Notes: generated by a model not told the origin, from the sequence alone. A stretch of DNA of 64,000 nucleotides from Schistocerca nitens (GCF_023898315.1 NC_064621.1:129454521-129518520); one strand, 5' to 3'; positions 51,436 through 62,159 are shown, numbered from the stretch's first letter. Translations and numbers: made by a program.

Positions 51436-51603
51436 AACCTCCCCACAACATATATTTTCAAAATCAAGCCCTTCGGGCAAAAACGGGAACCTTTATCATT
51501 GATGGGAGACAGAGCTACCGCACCACGTACCTCCCTTCAGCGTACCGGGACTCGTTTCTGAATTTTAGCAGCTCGCACACTGTACTCTTACGTTTATAAT
51601 ATA

Positions 51604-52961
51604 CAGGGTGATTCAAAAAGAATACCACAACTTTAAAAATGTGTATTTAATGAAAGAAACATAATATAACCTTCTGTTATACATCATTACAAAGAGTATT
51701 TAAAAAGGTTTTTTTTCACTCAAAAACAAGTTCAGAGATGTTCAATATGGCCCCCTCCAGACACACGAGCAATATCAACCCGATAATCCAACTCGTTCCA
51801 CACTCTCTGTAGCATATCAGGCGTAACAGTTTGGATAGCTGCTGTTATTTCTCGTTTCAAATCATCAATGGTGGCTGGGAGAGGTGGCCGAAACACCATA
51901 TCCTTAACATACCCCCATAAGAAAAAATCGCAGGGGGTAAGATCAGGGCTTCTTGGAGGCCAGTGATGAAGTGCTCTGTCACGGGCTGCCTGGCAGCCGA
52001 TCCATCGCCTCGGATAGTTGACGTTCAGGTAGTTACGGACAGATAAGTGCCAATGTGGTGGCGCTCCATCCTGCTGAAATATGAATTGTTGTGCTTCTTG
52101 TTCGAGCTGAGGGAACAGCCAATTCTCTAACATCTCCAGATACTGTGGTCCAGTTACAGTAGCACCTTCGAAGAAAAAGGGACCAAAAACTTTATTGGCT
52201 GAAATGGCACAGAAAACGTTCACCTTAGGCGAGTCACGTTCATACTGAGTTGTTTCCCGCGGATTCTCAGTGCTCCATATACAGACATTGTGACGGTTGA
52301 CTTTCCCGTTAGTGTGGAAAGTTGCTTCATCACTAAACACAATCTTTGAAACGAAAGATTCATCTGTTTCCATTTGAGCAAGGATAAAATCACAGAAATC
52401 GATTCTTTTAATCTTATCAGCTGCAGACAGTGCTTGAACCAATTTCAGACGATAAGGTTTCATAACTAACCTTTTTCGTAGGACTCTCCATACAGTTGAT
52501 TGTGGAATTTGCAGCTCTCTGCTAGCTCTGCGAGTCGATTTTCCTGGGCTGCGAACAAATGCTTGCTGGATGCGTGCTACATTTTCATCACTCGTTCTCG
52601 GCCGTCCAGAACTTTTCCCTTTGTACAAACACCCATTCTCTGTAAACTGTTTATACCAACGTTTAATACACCACCTATCAGGAGGTTTAACACCATACTT
52701 CGTTCGAAATTCACGCTGAACAACTGTCGTCGATTCACTTCTGCCGTACTCAATAACACAAAAAGCTTTCTGTTGAGCGGTCGCCATCTTAGCATCAACT
52801 GACGCTGACGCCTAGTCAACAGCGCCTCAAGCGAACAAATGTACAACTAAATGAAACATTATAGCTCCCTTAATTCGCCGACAGATAGTGCTTAGCTCTG
52901 CCTTTTGTCGTTGCAGAGTTTTAAATTCCTAAAGTTGTGGTATTCTTTTTGAATCACCCTG
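51604..52961 (-). mobile_element. Intact mariner-like element 1 (DUF4817 type), 1358 bp
   Basis: TIRs CAGGGTGATTCAAAAAGAAT and its inverse, flanked by TA (51602-51603 and 52962-52963). Same length as the copy at 57010-58367, in opposite orientation. Confidence 0.95.
51732..52787 (-). CDS. Mariner-like transposase, intact (351 aa)
   Basis: Cuts and pastes its element in the nucleus. Start codon at 52787 (MATAQQKAFCVIEYGRSE), about 175 bp inside the element. Residues 1-60 form the first helix-turn-helix (the fold annotated DUF4817 in insect proteins) with WCIKRWYKQFTENG; residues ~65-125 the second, with STRRASRELQIPQSTVWRVL. Catalytic core: IVFSDEATFHTNG (first Asp), FIFQQDGAPPHWHL (second Asp), RSPDLTPCDFFLWGYVKD (third region; D in PDL or CDF, 41 or 46 residues after the second by my count). 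Length and all motifs are complete with no stop. It may be expressed from the element's own terminus. Nearly identical to the protein at 57184-58239. Confidence 0.93.
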   Translation of the reverse strand: MATAQQKAFCVIEYGRSESTTVVQREFRTKYGVKPPDRWCIKRWYKQFTENGCLYKGKSSGRPRTSDENVARIQQAFVRSPGKSTRRASRELQIPQSTVWRVLRKRLVMKPYRLKLVQALSAADKIKRIDFCDFILAQMETDESFVSKIVFSDEATFHTNGKVNRHNVCIWSTENPRETTQYERDSPKVNVFCAISANKVFGPFFFEGATVTGPQYLEMLENWLFPQLEQEAQQFIFQQDGAPPHWHLSVRNYLNVNYPRRWIGCQAARDRALHHWPPRSPDLTPCDFFLWGYVKDMVFRPPLPATIDDLKREITAAIQTVTPDMLQRVWNELDYRVDIARVSGGGHIEHL

Positions 52962-52963
52962 TA

Positions 52964-54345
52964 TATATTGATAAAGATGGTAACAAAAACATTTATCGTG
53001 TGATGATGCGACAGGTGTGTGACCGTCCCCTAGACTCGCTCTCGCTCAGAAAAGTATCGCAATGCCTGTTTTTCGTGACCTGTTTACATATCGTAGAGAG
53101 AATTAGTACTGTTCTTGTTTCACAGTACTTTTTACTTTGTTAACAAGTTGCTATCGACACGGGAGTCGTAAATTCGATACACAATCAGAGACTTCAGCAC
53201 GCTCATTTGGGTCTTAGTTGAACGATAATTTGTTGGCCGAACGCGGACACTACTGTGTATTGATGTCCGCTCGGTTCGCAGATGAGATAAGGAGCTAGAT
53301 ACGCCACTCGCCCTCGTCCGGTACTTCCTTAGAGGGCAGAAGCGTGCATCTAATTGGCCGCCTGCCGGGACAACGTGCTTCATCTGGGGCAACGAGATGG
53401 ACCAGGGGCGATACCTCTGTAGGATGAGCTCGTAGATCTGGTCTGAACAGCAACGATACAGGGCCCGTGAAACCACATTCCGAAATTACCGCCCAGGAAC
53501 TAGAGGGAGACCTTTCGAGACTTTTGGGATTCGGGAAACGGCTTACAACGAGTTATGAGCAGATGGAAGATATGTAAATATATTTAAAATATCGGAATTG
53601 ACGTGTTGTTAACGAAGGAACGCTAAACACTTAATTAAAATTCCTAATGAAAAACCTTGTATAGATAAAATAATGAGATATGGTGTACACGTGTGATCCA
53701 TATATATGATACGATATACGCTCTAATATATTAAGAATATTGTAACTTGTCGTTATTCTCAACATCTCCTCGTCGACAGAAATGCGTTGAAAAAGGTTCG
53801 TTTCAAAAAACTGTTTCACAGCATGGACGGTAACAAGCCCACTCTTGGAGAGATTTAGTACGTTTCCATTATTAAATAATTATAGCGATTTTCTTACTGA
53901 ACACTAGTGTGTGTTTTCTTTGTCAAAATTAAACGATGAAGATCAAATTGTCTTCGGAACAGTGGAAGATTCTTTGCACATACTTTGCAGTTTTACACCT
54001 CACTTACTTATCGTTCAGCTTATCTAGATTTTTACATATATTTTGATTATCCTAATGTTCATATCTCTGCCACCTAAAATACTCGGGATGATGCAATGGT
54101 TAAGAGAGTAGCTCCGCAACTGGGAGATTTGTGATTCTATCATGGAGTCGACTAGATTCATTAAGGGTTCGCAACGTACGACATTACCTTTATCATCTGG
54201 AGAAAACTCTGCCTGCTAAAAATAGTTAAAATGTTGTTTTGTTTATTTTCCAAAAAAAACTCACAATTACTTTTACGAACGATCGATTTGTACATCTTGA
54301 ATATCCATCTTAAAATCTAAAAATAGAAATTAAAACTACTATAAA
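52964..54345. other. About 1.4 kb without a recognised element
   Basis: Moderately GC-rich at 53220-53480, with GCATCTAATTGGCCGCC and other single motifs. The rest is AT-rich. The 114-codon minus frame 53132-53476 has no recognisable domain. Confidence 0.35.
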
Positions 54346-54605
54346 TATTATTTCTATGTCGACGACCTCCAGCTCTACCTAAGCGTCAGACCTGAAGATA
54401 TAAACACTGCAATCGCTGTCTTCAGTAGTGACATGGGCGAAAAAGGCGAAAAACCTGGGGCTTAAACTAAATGCAAAAAAGACACAAGGAATCTTAATAG
54501 CGCATCAGAAATTAATAAGTTCAGATTTCCGCGAACGGCTGCCTCCTATTCTGCTCGATGGTATTCCAATACCATATCAGAAAACAGTCAAGAACTTGGG
54601 TATAA

Positions 54606-54845
54606 GACCGAGCGAGGTGGCGCAGTGGTTAGCACACTGGACTCGCATTCGGGAGGACGAAGGTTCAATCCCGTCTCCAGCCATCCTGATTTAGGTTTTC
54701 CGTGATTTCCCTAAATCGTTTCAGGCGAATGCCGGGATGGTTCCTTTGAGCCGATTTCCTTCCCCATCCTTCCCTAACCCGAGCTTGCGCTCCGTCTCTA
54801 ATGACCTCGTTGTCGACGGGACGTTAAGCAACACTAACCTAACCT
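54606..54845 (+). mobile_element. SINE-C (type I tRNA head), full length
   Basis: Head ACCGAGCGAGGTGGCGCAG, GGACTCGCATTCGGGAGG and B box GGTTCAATCCCG. The body contains CCTGATTTAGGTTTTCCGTG, the tail CACTAACCTAACCT. Target-site duplication AACTTGGGTATAA (54593-54605 and 54846-54858). Confidence 0.95.
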
Positions 54846-54953
54846 AACTTGGGTATAACTTTGGATGAGCATCTCAACTGGGCGGAGAATACAGTCGCAG
54901 TGTGCCGAAAGACGTCTGCTTGTCTCTATGCTCTCAAAAAGTTTCGGAACATA

Positions 54954-56375
54954 CACTCCTGGAAATGGAAAAAAGAACACATTGACACCGGTGTGTCAGA
55001 CCCACCATACTTGCTCCGGACACTGCGAGAGGGCTGTACAAGCAATGATCACACGCACGGCACAGCGGACACACCAGGAACCGCGGTGTTGGCCGTCGAA
55101 TGGCGCTAGCTGCGCAGCATTTGTGCACCGCCGCCGTCAGTGTCAGCCAGTTTGCCGTGGCATACGGAGCTCCATCGCAGTCTTTAACACTGGTAGCATG
55201 CCGCGACAGCGTGGACGTGAACCGTATGTGCAGTTGACGGACTTTGAGCGAGGGCGTATAGTGGGCATGCGGGAGGCCGGGTGGACGTACCGCCGAATTG
55301 CTCAACACGTGGGGCGTGAGGTCTCCACAGTACATCGATGTTGTCGCCAGTGGTCGGCGGAAGGTGCACGTGCCCGTCGACCTGGGACCGGACCGCAGCG
55401 ACGCACGGATGCACGCCAAGACCGTAGGATCCTACGCAGTGCCGTAGGGGACCGCACCGCCACTTCCCAGCAAATTAGGGACGCTGTTGCTCCTGGGGTA
55501 TCGGCGAGGACCATTCGCAACCGTCTCCATGAAGCTGGGCTACGGTCCCGCACGCCGTTATGCCGTCTTCCGCTCACGCCCCAACATCGTGCAGCCCGCC
55601 TCCAGTGGTGTCGCGACAGGCGTGAATGGAGGGACGAATGGAGACGTGTCGTCTTCAGCGATGAGAGTCGCTTCTGCCTTGGTGCCAATGATGGTCGTAT
55701 GCGTGTTTGGCGCCGTGCAGGTGAGCGCCACAATCAGGACTGCATACGACCGAGGCACACAGGGCCAACACCCGGCATCATGGTGTGGGGAGCGATCTCC
55801 TACACTGGCCGTACACCACTGGTGATCGTCGAGGGGACACTGAATAGTGCACGGTACATCCAAACCGTCATCGAACCCATCGTTCTACCATTCCTAGACC
55901 GGCAAGGGAACTTGCTGTTCCAACAGGACAATGCACGTCCGCATGTATCCCGTGCCACCCAACGTGCTCTAGAAGGTGTAAGTCAACTACCCTGGCCAGC
56001 AAGATCTCCGGATCTGTCCCCCATTGAGCATGTTTGGGACTGGATGAAGCGTCGTCTCACGCGGTCTGCACGTCCAGCACGAACGCTGGTCCAACTGAGG
56101 CGCCAGGTGGAAATGGCATGGCAAGCCGTTCCACAAGACTACATCCAGCATCTCTACGATCGTCTCCATGGGAGAATAGCAGCCTGCATTGCTGCGAAAG
56201 GTGGATATACACTGTACTAGTGCCGACATTGTGCATGCTCTGTTGCCTGTGTCTATGTGCCTGTAGTTCTGTCGGTGTGATCATGTGATGTATCTGACCC
56301 CAGGAATGTGTCAATAAAGTTTCCCCTTCGTGGGACAATGAATTCACGGTGTTCTTATTTCAATTTCCAGGAGTG
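54954..56375 (+). mobile_element. Intact Tc1-like element F, 1422 bp
   Basis: Terminal inverted repeats of about 27 bp: CACTCCTGGAAATGGAAAAA at the left and the inverse, with two differences, at the right (TTTCAATTTCCAGGAGTG). TA duplications at 54952-54953 and 56376-56377. It sits inside the LINE reverse-transcriptase gene. Confidence 0.96.
55198..56220 (+). CDS. Tc1-like transposase, intact (340 aa)
   Basis: Start chosen at the ATG giving MPRQRGREPYVQLTDFERGR. The frame is open further upstream, but that part overlaps the element's leader and the LINE. Residues ~15-60 form the first helix-turn-helix (VGMREAGWTYRRIAQHVGRE); 60-120 the second, with ATSQQIRDAVAPGVSARTIR. Catalytic core: RVVFSDESRFCLGAND (first Asp), LLFQQDNARPHVSRATQ (second Asp), LPWPARSPDLSPIEHVWD (Glu). 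I count 32 residues between the second Asp and the Glu, against 34 in the classical DD34E group. It ends AAKGGYTLY. No stop or frameshift. Nuclear cut-and-paste transposase, inferred functional. Confidence 0.94.
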   Translation: MPRQRGREPYVQLTDFERGRIVGMREAGWTYRRIAQHVGREVSTVHRCCRQWSAEGARARRPGTGPQRRTDARQDRRILRSAVGDRTATSQQIRDAVAPGVSARTIRNRLHEAGLRSRTPLCRLPLTPQHRAARLQWCRDRREWRDEWRRVVFSDESRFCLGANDGRMRVWRRAGERHNQDCIRPRHTGPTPGIMVWGAISYTGRTPLVIVEGTLNSARYIQTVIEPIVLPFLDRQGNLLFQQDNARPHVSRATQRALEGVSQLPWPARSPDLSPIEHVWDWMKRRLTRSARPARTLVQLRRQVEMAWQAVPQDYIQHLYDRLHGRIAACIAAKGGYTLY

Positions 56376-57009
56376 TATTTCCACAGGACTTGAAAGGCCA
56401 GCTCGTGCAAGCACTCGTTCTACCGATCCTCCACTATTGCGATGTAATTCAACAAGGCATGAGTAGTGACAACAACCGACTGCTAGAGCTAAGCATGAAT
56501 GCCTGTGTGCGTTACACCTGCAACATTCGCCGATATGATCATGTTAGTGCTTCATACTCCAAGCTAGGGTAGCTGCGTCAGGACAAATTGCGTGACTACC
56601 ACACTCTATGTCTACTTTGCCGACTCCTCGTCGCGCAAGCACCACAGTATCTTGCTTCAGAGATTAAACAACTTTCATGCCATCATAATCCAAACACGAG
56701 GTCACTCTTATTTGGCATCCTAACTGTGCCCACTCACAAAACAAAAACTTTTGCAAACGCCTTCTCAGTTGCCGCTGTCCGCCTCTGGAACAATCTGCCC
56801 ACTACCTTGCGCAAAATTCAATCCCTTGCTGTTTTGAAGAAGAAGTTGAAGCATTTCCTACTATCATCCTCATAACATTTTCCACAAAATTAATGTACAA
56901 GGCCAATCCTCTCCTCTGTCAAATAGCAAAACTAGTGTCTCCTATCTTGCTCCTTTCTCTTCTTCCTCTTCATCTATCTCTATTAGCCACGCAATCTTCT
57001 TTTCATTTA

Positions 57010-58367
57010 CAGGGTGATTCAAAAAGAATACCACAACTTTAGGAATTTAAAACTCTGCAACGACAAAAGGCAGAGCTAAGCACTATCTGTCGGCGAATTA
57101 AGGGAGCTATAAAGTTTCATTTAGTTGTACATTTGTTCGCTTGAGGCACTGTTGACTAGGCGTCAGCGTCAGTTGATGCTAAGATGGCGACCGTTCAACA
57201 GAAAGCTTTTTGTGTTATTGAGTACAGCAGAAGTGAATGGACGACAGTTGTTCAGCGTGCATTTCGAACGAAGTATGGTGTTAAACCTCCTAATAGGTGG
57301 TGTATTAAACGTTGGTATAAACAGTTTACAGAGAATGGGTGTTTGTGCAAAGGGAAAAGTTCTGGACGGCCGAGAACGAGTGATGAAAATGTAGCACGCA
57401 TCCAGCAAGCATTTGTTCGCAGCCCAGGAAAATCGACTCGCAGAGCTAGCAGAGAGCTGCAAATTCCACAATCAACTGTATGGAGAGTCCTACGAAAAAG
57501 GTTAGTTATGAAACCTTATCGTCTGAAATTGGTTCAAGCACTGTCTGCAGCTGATAAGATTAAAAGAATCGATTTCTGTGATTTTATCCTTGCTCAAATG
57601 GAAACAGATGAATCTTTCGTTTCAAAGATTGTGTTTAGTGATGAAGCAACTTTCCACACTAACGGGAAAGTCAACCGTCACAATGTCTGTATATGGGGCA
57701 CTGAGAATCCGTGGGAAACAACTCAGTATGAACGTGACTCGCCTAAGGTGAACGGTTTCTGTGCCATTTCAGCCAATAAAGTTTTTGGTCCCTTTTTCTT
57801 CGAAGGTGCTACTGTAACTGGACTACAGTATCTGGAGATGTTAGAGAATTTGCTGTTCCCTCAGCTCGAACAAGAAGCACAACAATTCATATTTCAGCAG
57901 GATGGAGCGCCACCACATTGGCACTTATCTGTCCGTAACTACCTGAACTCCAACTACCCGAGGCGATGGATCGGCCGCCAGGCAGCCCATGACAGAGCAC
58001 TTCATCACTGGCCTCCAAGAAGCCCTGATCTTACCCCCTGTGATTTTTACTTATGGGAGTATGTTAAGGATATGGTGTTTCGACCACCTCTCCCAGCCAC
58101 CATTGATGATTTGAAACGAGAAATAACAGCAGCTATCCAAACTGTTACGCCTGATATGCTACAGAGAGTGTGGAACGAGTTGGAGTATCGGGTTGATATT
58201 GCTCGAGTGTCTGGAGGGGGCCATATTGAACATCTCTGAACTTGTTTTTGAGTGAAAAAAAAACTTTTAAAATACTCTTTGTAATGATGTATAACAGAAG
58301 GTTATATTATGTTTCTTTCATTAAATACACATTTTTAATGTTGTGGTATTCTTTTTGAATCATCCTG
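57010..58367 (+). mobile_element. Intact mariner-like element 2 (DUF4817 type), 1358 bp
   Basis: TIR CAGGGTGATTCAAAAAGAAT at the left and its inverse at the right (with one change, ATCATCCTG), TA flanks at 57008-57009 and 58368-58369. Same length as element 1 and in opposite orientation. Inserted in the 3' UTR of the LINE. Confidence 0.95.
57184..58239 (+). CDS. Mariner-like transposase, intact (351 aa)
   Basis: Same length as the protein at 51732-52787 and about 95% identical by my reading. Substitutions include A4V, G15S, D37N, Y55C, and in the catalytic domain C-to-R near IGRQAAH and G-to-E in LWEYVKD. The catalytic motifs FSDEATFHTNG, QQDGAPPHWHL and SPDLTPCDFYLW are kept. The G-to-E change directly after LW in the third motif could reduce activity. 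The two copies diverged after insertion or descend from different masters. Confidence 0.92.
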   Translation: MATVQQKAFCVIEYSRSEWTTVVQRAFRTKYGVKPPNRWCIKRWYKQFTENGCLCKGKSSGRPRTSDENVARIQQAFVRSPGKSTRRASRELQIPQSTVWRVLRKRLVMKPYRLKLVQALSAADKIKRIDFCDFILAQMETDESFVSKIVFSDEATFHTNGKVNRHNVCIWGTENPWETTQYERDSPKVNGFCAISANKVFGPFFFEGATVTGLQYLEMLENLLFPQLEQEAQQFIFQQDGAPPHWHLSVRNYLNSNYPRRWIGRQAAHDRALHHWPPRSPDLTPCDFYLWEYVKDMVFRPPLPATIDDLKREITAAIQTVTPDMLQRVWNELEYRVDIARVSGGGHIEHL

Positions 58368-58709
58368 TATATTTCATTAATGATGTTACATCATGTCTCT
58401 ATTCTTCTCCTCCTTTCACCACCAGTCTCCCTCATACTGACTGCTGCTAGCACTCCTATCAAAAATCTGTCTCTTTCATAATGTCTAATTATAACAGCGC
58501 TTATCATCTACGAATATAAACTCTATATGTATGTATTTTTCCAAGTGTGTCTTAGTAATTGTTTATTTCACTTTTTGTACTAGATGTAGTTTAACATGCC
58601 TACTAAAACATATGAATGTAAAATAAGTAGAATACCTGGTTAGATGTAAGAGAGGGCCTGATGGCCCTAATCTTGCCAGGTTAAATAAATCAATAAATAA
58701 ATATATAAA

Positions 58710-59554
58710 ATTTAGTTAACATTGTAAGGTAATTACATTGTCACGCCCAGTTACTGCACAGGACTAAGTGTTATCACTAACTTACTGCTTTTTATTGTAC
58801 ACATATAGTGAAGAACGTATGTTACGACATGTGCACAATAAAAATAAAACAATCTTGAATAATTTCGTCATGGGCCACCTGTGAAACAGTTCCTCCTAAG
58901 TTGCAGATGCAACTACTTCGCCAGTTCAAGACGTATAACCTCGTCAGAATGTTGAAAACGCTTATGATGAAAATAAAAATCTGAAACGGAATTTTCAGAC
59001 AGTCGACAGACTTTTATTCATAATATAGATGTACAAGTTTTCTGTATTCTAAGGATCACGTAGTTACGACGAGGTGAAGGAATTCTTCAACCTTGTAAAC
59101 AAAAACGCCTGACGGGCGAAGGAATGTTGTTACAAGAAGGAAACTAGCACTCGTCGAGAAGATGAGTCTAACAGTACCGAAGATAGGAGTACATTCGAAT
59201 AAAACTTCTGAGCATTGATTTTGTCGAAAATGGTTGTTAAACTGGATGATAGAACCTCAGCTCAACGCTTAGGGCTGTTACTGCGACGCTGCCAATGACT
59301 GTGGACACCGCATATCATTACAATTCAATCTATTTTATCAATTGACAGTGATGTGTATACACATTTTCAAAAGACACAGCTGCATGGGAGGTAGCCACTT
59401 CATTTTATTACTTTTATTGATCTTGCTAATATTTTATATTGCTCGCTCTTAGAGATTTCTGGTACAGTAATTCTGAAGATGAATGCTTCACCATCTAAAC
59501 GCGTCGATTCCAGTGTTTTTTACTCTGTAGATAGGTATTTGAGCCGAGATTATA
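58710..59554. other. No recognised element
   Basis: AT-rich anonymous sequence. Confidence 0.4.
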
Positions 59555-59830
59555 ACACTTAAAGGTACTGAGAATGTACGTCTGGAGCGCAAAATTGTAT
59601 GGAAGTGAAACATGGACTTCGAGGGAACCGTGGAAAAAAGAAAATCGAAACAGCTCAGATGTGGTGTTACAGAACGCCAGTGAAAGGTAGTGCAATACTG
59701 AGATAAGTCATGAGGAGCTTTTATAGAGAACGGACGAGGCAAATAATATGCTGAAAACACTGAATAGAAAAGGAGAAGATGAGAGGAATAACTTAGATCG
59801 TATAGAGCGAACCAGAGATCGGAAACTGCA
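59555..59830 (+). pseudogene. Short RTE-like LINE remnant
   Basis: Reads VWSAKLYGSETWTSREPWKK then QMWCYRTPVKGS, corresponding to the L-Y-G-S-E-T-W region found in the RTE-like element at 29.4 kb. Followed by several stops. Only this C-terminal part is identifiable. Confidence 0.65.
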
Positions 59831-59834
59831 GGGT

Positions 59835-60960
59835 GTACAACAAATAGGATCTTTTCAGTTTCCGTTGAATATCATTATTTATAGTTCTATGCAATACTCA
59901 CGCTGCAGCATTTTTAGTTAGACACTCTTAAACTTTCGAATTTGACCTTTGAGAACAACACCAAGCGTACTTCAAACAAGCACAGGAACAAAGCGAACAT
60001 GTTGAATAACACAGTTATGCAGAAAATAAAAATAATAAATATTTACATGTAAAAAAGTAACCATCTGATTTCGCTAAGGGCTGCACCACAAAATGTGGTC
60101 AACAGTGGGATACATGAACGTTAGAAAAATTACAATTCTATTAGATTACGTCATCGATGATAAGCATCTTGAATTTGCCAGCAATATCGTGACAGAATCT
60201 GCGATTTCCAGTTGGGATGAAGGCGAAATAAAACGTCATCTTCTGCTTTAGAATGTTGCAATGTTTTGCGAGACTCCATCATAACAACACAGTTACAGCA
60301 CTTGATTAAGAAGTTGACGTTGCACCGTTTGGTTCGGGCACGGCACCGCAATATGATATGCACAGCTTTTTCCCGTAATCCATAATGATATGTCTTAAGT
60401 TAGACCACATGTACCGGCATCATCTACAATGTGTCAAACATGCCTTTTCTTACGGTGTGCATGTGATTTGAAATGCTTCCAACATTTAAATATTTTAATT
60501 GTGATGAACTCAATGTATAGTAATGTATAATGATGTACCGCAGGAAATTATTTTAGAATCTAACGTAGTATGACACCCACATCGTTATTTCCTGATCTCA
60601 GAAAAAATTGTTTACTAGTTTCTTATATGTAAATAATTTTACCTTCTGTTTTTAATGTAACAACTTTTTCTTCTGTTATGCAGTATTTAGAATGAAAATA
60701 ACTCTTCCTAAATCAGTGTGAAAATAAAGTTCATGAAAAAATTGTGGCCTTTTAGCGGATTCTTTTCCTCTAAAAGATCAACAACATAGATGCGGATCCT
60801 AGAAAGGCATCCACCATGTGATATTGTATCCATATGTGATACTTTAGCTACATACTTCGCCTTTAATCGTCATATTATTGGACGGGAACGCTCTGGAACT
60901 TATCTAAGATTGTCATTTTCATGTGGTCCTCCAGTACTCGCTGGCCAGCAATGGACTTCT
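59835..60960. other. About 1.1 kb without a recognised element
   Basis: AT-rich with no coding support. Confidence 0.4.
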
Positions 60961-60967
60961 ATAATCT

Positions 60968-61029
60968 CTCTCCTTTTTTTTATTTTTTCTAATTTTTATT
61001 TTTATTTTTATTTTTTATTTTTTTTTCTG
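60968..61029. repeat. T-rich low-complexity tract (TTTTTA)n
   Basis: Imperfect run of T with A every 5-7 bases. Confidence 0.92.
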
Positions 61030-61364
61030 AAGTTGATGATGTTGATTATGTGATGGGAGCAAAATGGAATGATCGGTATTATTAATATTTGCAACCATTC
61101 TTCTCCACTTGCTATGTCAGTTACGCCCATTATGTAAATTAGAACAAACGAAACAAGCATTCGGTGAAAAAGATGGAGAGTATTTCTTCTGATCTACAAG
61201 GTGTTCACGAACGTTACTAAAAAGCTAAAATGGTTTCCCGGTCACCTAATCCCAGTTCCCGATTGCCTGTCTACCGTGTCCCAGGTTTTCATATAGTTAT
61301 TGACCGACAAAAAATTTAAATGCTACCGTATCATAGTCACTAAGAGGTATAATCTTATATTTTC

Positions 61365-62155
61365 TTTTTTTATCGGTACTTTAGGCTTAGGTGGGAAAAG
61401 AGGAATATGTATTGGTGGAAAAAGAATAGAATGTATAAGACCTGCTGATGACGTGGTATTAGTGGCAGAAAGTGAGCGAACAGTGAATAACATGCTGGAA
61501 GATCTGAATGAAGATTGTGTGAATATGGGATGCAAATAAACACAACAAAAACAAAGAGTGTGGTCATCACTACAAGACGCAGACTGTCCAATAATAGCCA
61601 AGTAAGTGCATTTAAATATCTTGGAAGTACAATAACTGAAGAAGGTGAAAATTGGAATTTCCATAGTGAAGGAGGCTTGCAACAGGAAGAGGAGACTGTC
61701 ATGTGACAAATTAGATAAAGGTCTAGGAAAAAGTCTTGACAAATATTTTGTCTGGAGTATGGAACTGTGTGGGGCACAAACATTGACGCTGAGACGAGAG
61801 GATGGAAAAAGGTTAGACGCATTTTAGATGTGGATGTGGAGGAGAATGGAGGGGATAAGCTGGATGGAAAGAGTGAGTAATGAAAGAGTACTGGAAAGTG
61901 CTGGTGAGAGATATTGTCTGCTGATGGTTATAAGAGAAAGGAAAAATAACTGGTTGGGACATTCATTGAGGAGAGAGTGCTTGCTAGCAGATACTTTGGA
62001 AGGACTGGTTTATGGGAGAAGACTGAGAGAAGAAGGAGATACAAGACGATAGATGACATAAAGGGAAGAGAAAATTATGCGGACCTGAAGAGGATGGCAG
62101 AAGACCGTACAGCCTGGAGAACTACCATGTGAAAACCTGCCTTTTGACACTAATG
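61365..62155 (+). pseudogene. Second RTE-like LINE family, C-terminal half
   Basis: Pieces in shifting frames. GKRGICIGGKRIECIRPADD is the catalytic box, with Pro where Phe/Tyr is usual before A-D-D. Then LEDLNEDCVNMGCK, AFKYLGSTITEEGE, FVWSMELCGAQTLTLRRED, MWMWRRMEGISWMERVSNER and KNNWLGHSLRRECLLADTL. It ends with the AATGATGAT tail near 62160. Different from the 29.4-kb family in most positions. Upstream RT and endonuclease are absent. Confidence 0.75.
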
Positions 62156-62159
62156 ATGA

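Larger units (their letters stand above)
45000..51500 (-). mobile_element. Nearly full-length degraded Helitron
   Basis: A rolling-circle transposon on the minus strand. The Rep-helicase gene runs from an ATG at 50913 to a stop near 45062. Minus the inserted mariner (46743-48018), SINE-A (46243-46438) and SINE-B (45239-45440), about 4.2 kb of coding length remains, which is the usual size for a Helitron RepHel protein (~1400 codons). Frameshifts are common. Neither terminus is defined. The region just upstream of the ATG holds the heat-shock-like array at 51140-51435. Confidence 0.8.
54350..56875 (+). pseudogene. LINE reverse transcriptase, C-terminal part in pieces
   Basis: Piece 1: FYVDDLQLYLSVRPEDI with the Y-V-D-D catalytic box (54352 on), LGLKLNAKKTQGILIAHQ. 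Piece 2 (54846-54953): LGITLDEHLNWAENTVAVCR. Piece 3 (56376-56875): QALVLPILHYCDVIQQGM, then a TAG near 56570, RDYHTLCLLCRLLVAQAPQY and a C-terminus AVRLWNNLPTTLRKIQSLAV before TAA at 56873. 5'-truncated and split by two insertions. The frame also shifts near 54445. Confidence 0.82.
54346..58705 (+). mobile_element. LINE (CR1/L2-like) 3' portion with three nested insertions
   Basis: Reverse-transcriptase remnant and 3' UTR of one LINE, interrupted in order by a SINE-C (54606-54845), an intact Tc1-like element (54954-56375) and an intact mariner-like element (57010-58367). The end AGAGGGCCTGATGGCCCTAA near 58653 and the AAATAAAT-type tail match the LINE fragment at 16.65-17.4 kb. Removing the three insertions restores contiguous LINE sequence at each junction. 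Confidence 0.8.

Noticed and set aside
55302..55863. Minus-strand frames of 143 and 101 codons
   Set aside because: Antisense shadows of the intact Tc1-like transposase.
57169..57471. 100-codon minus-strand frame (also its twin at 52500-52802)
   Set aside because: Antisense of the intact mariner-like transposase; conserved only because the sense strand is.
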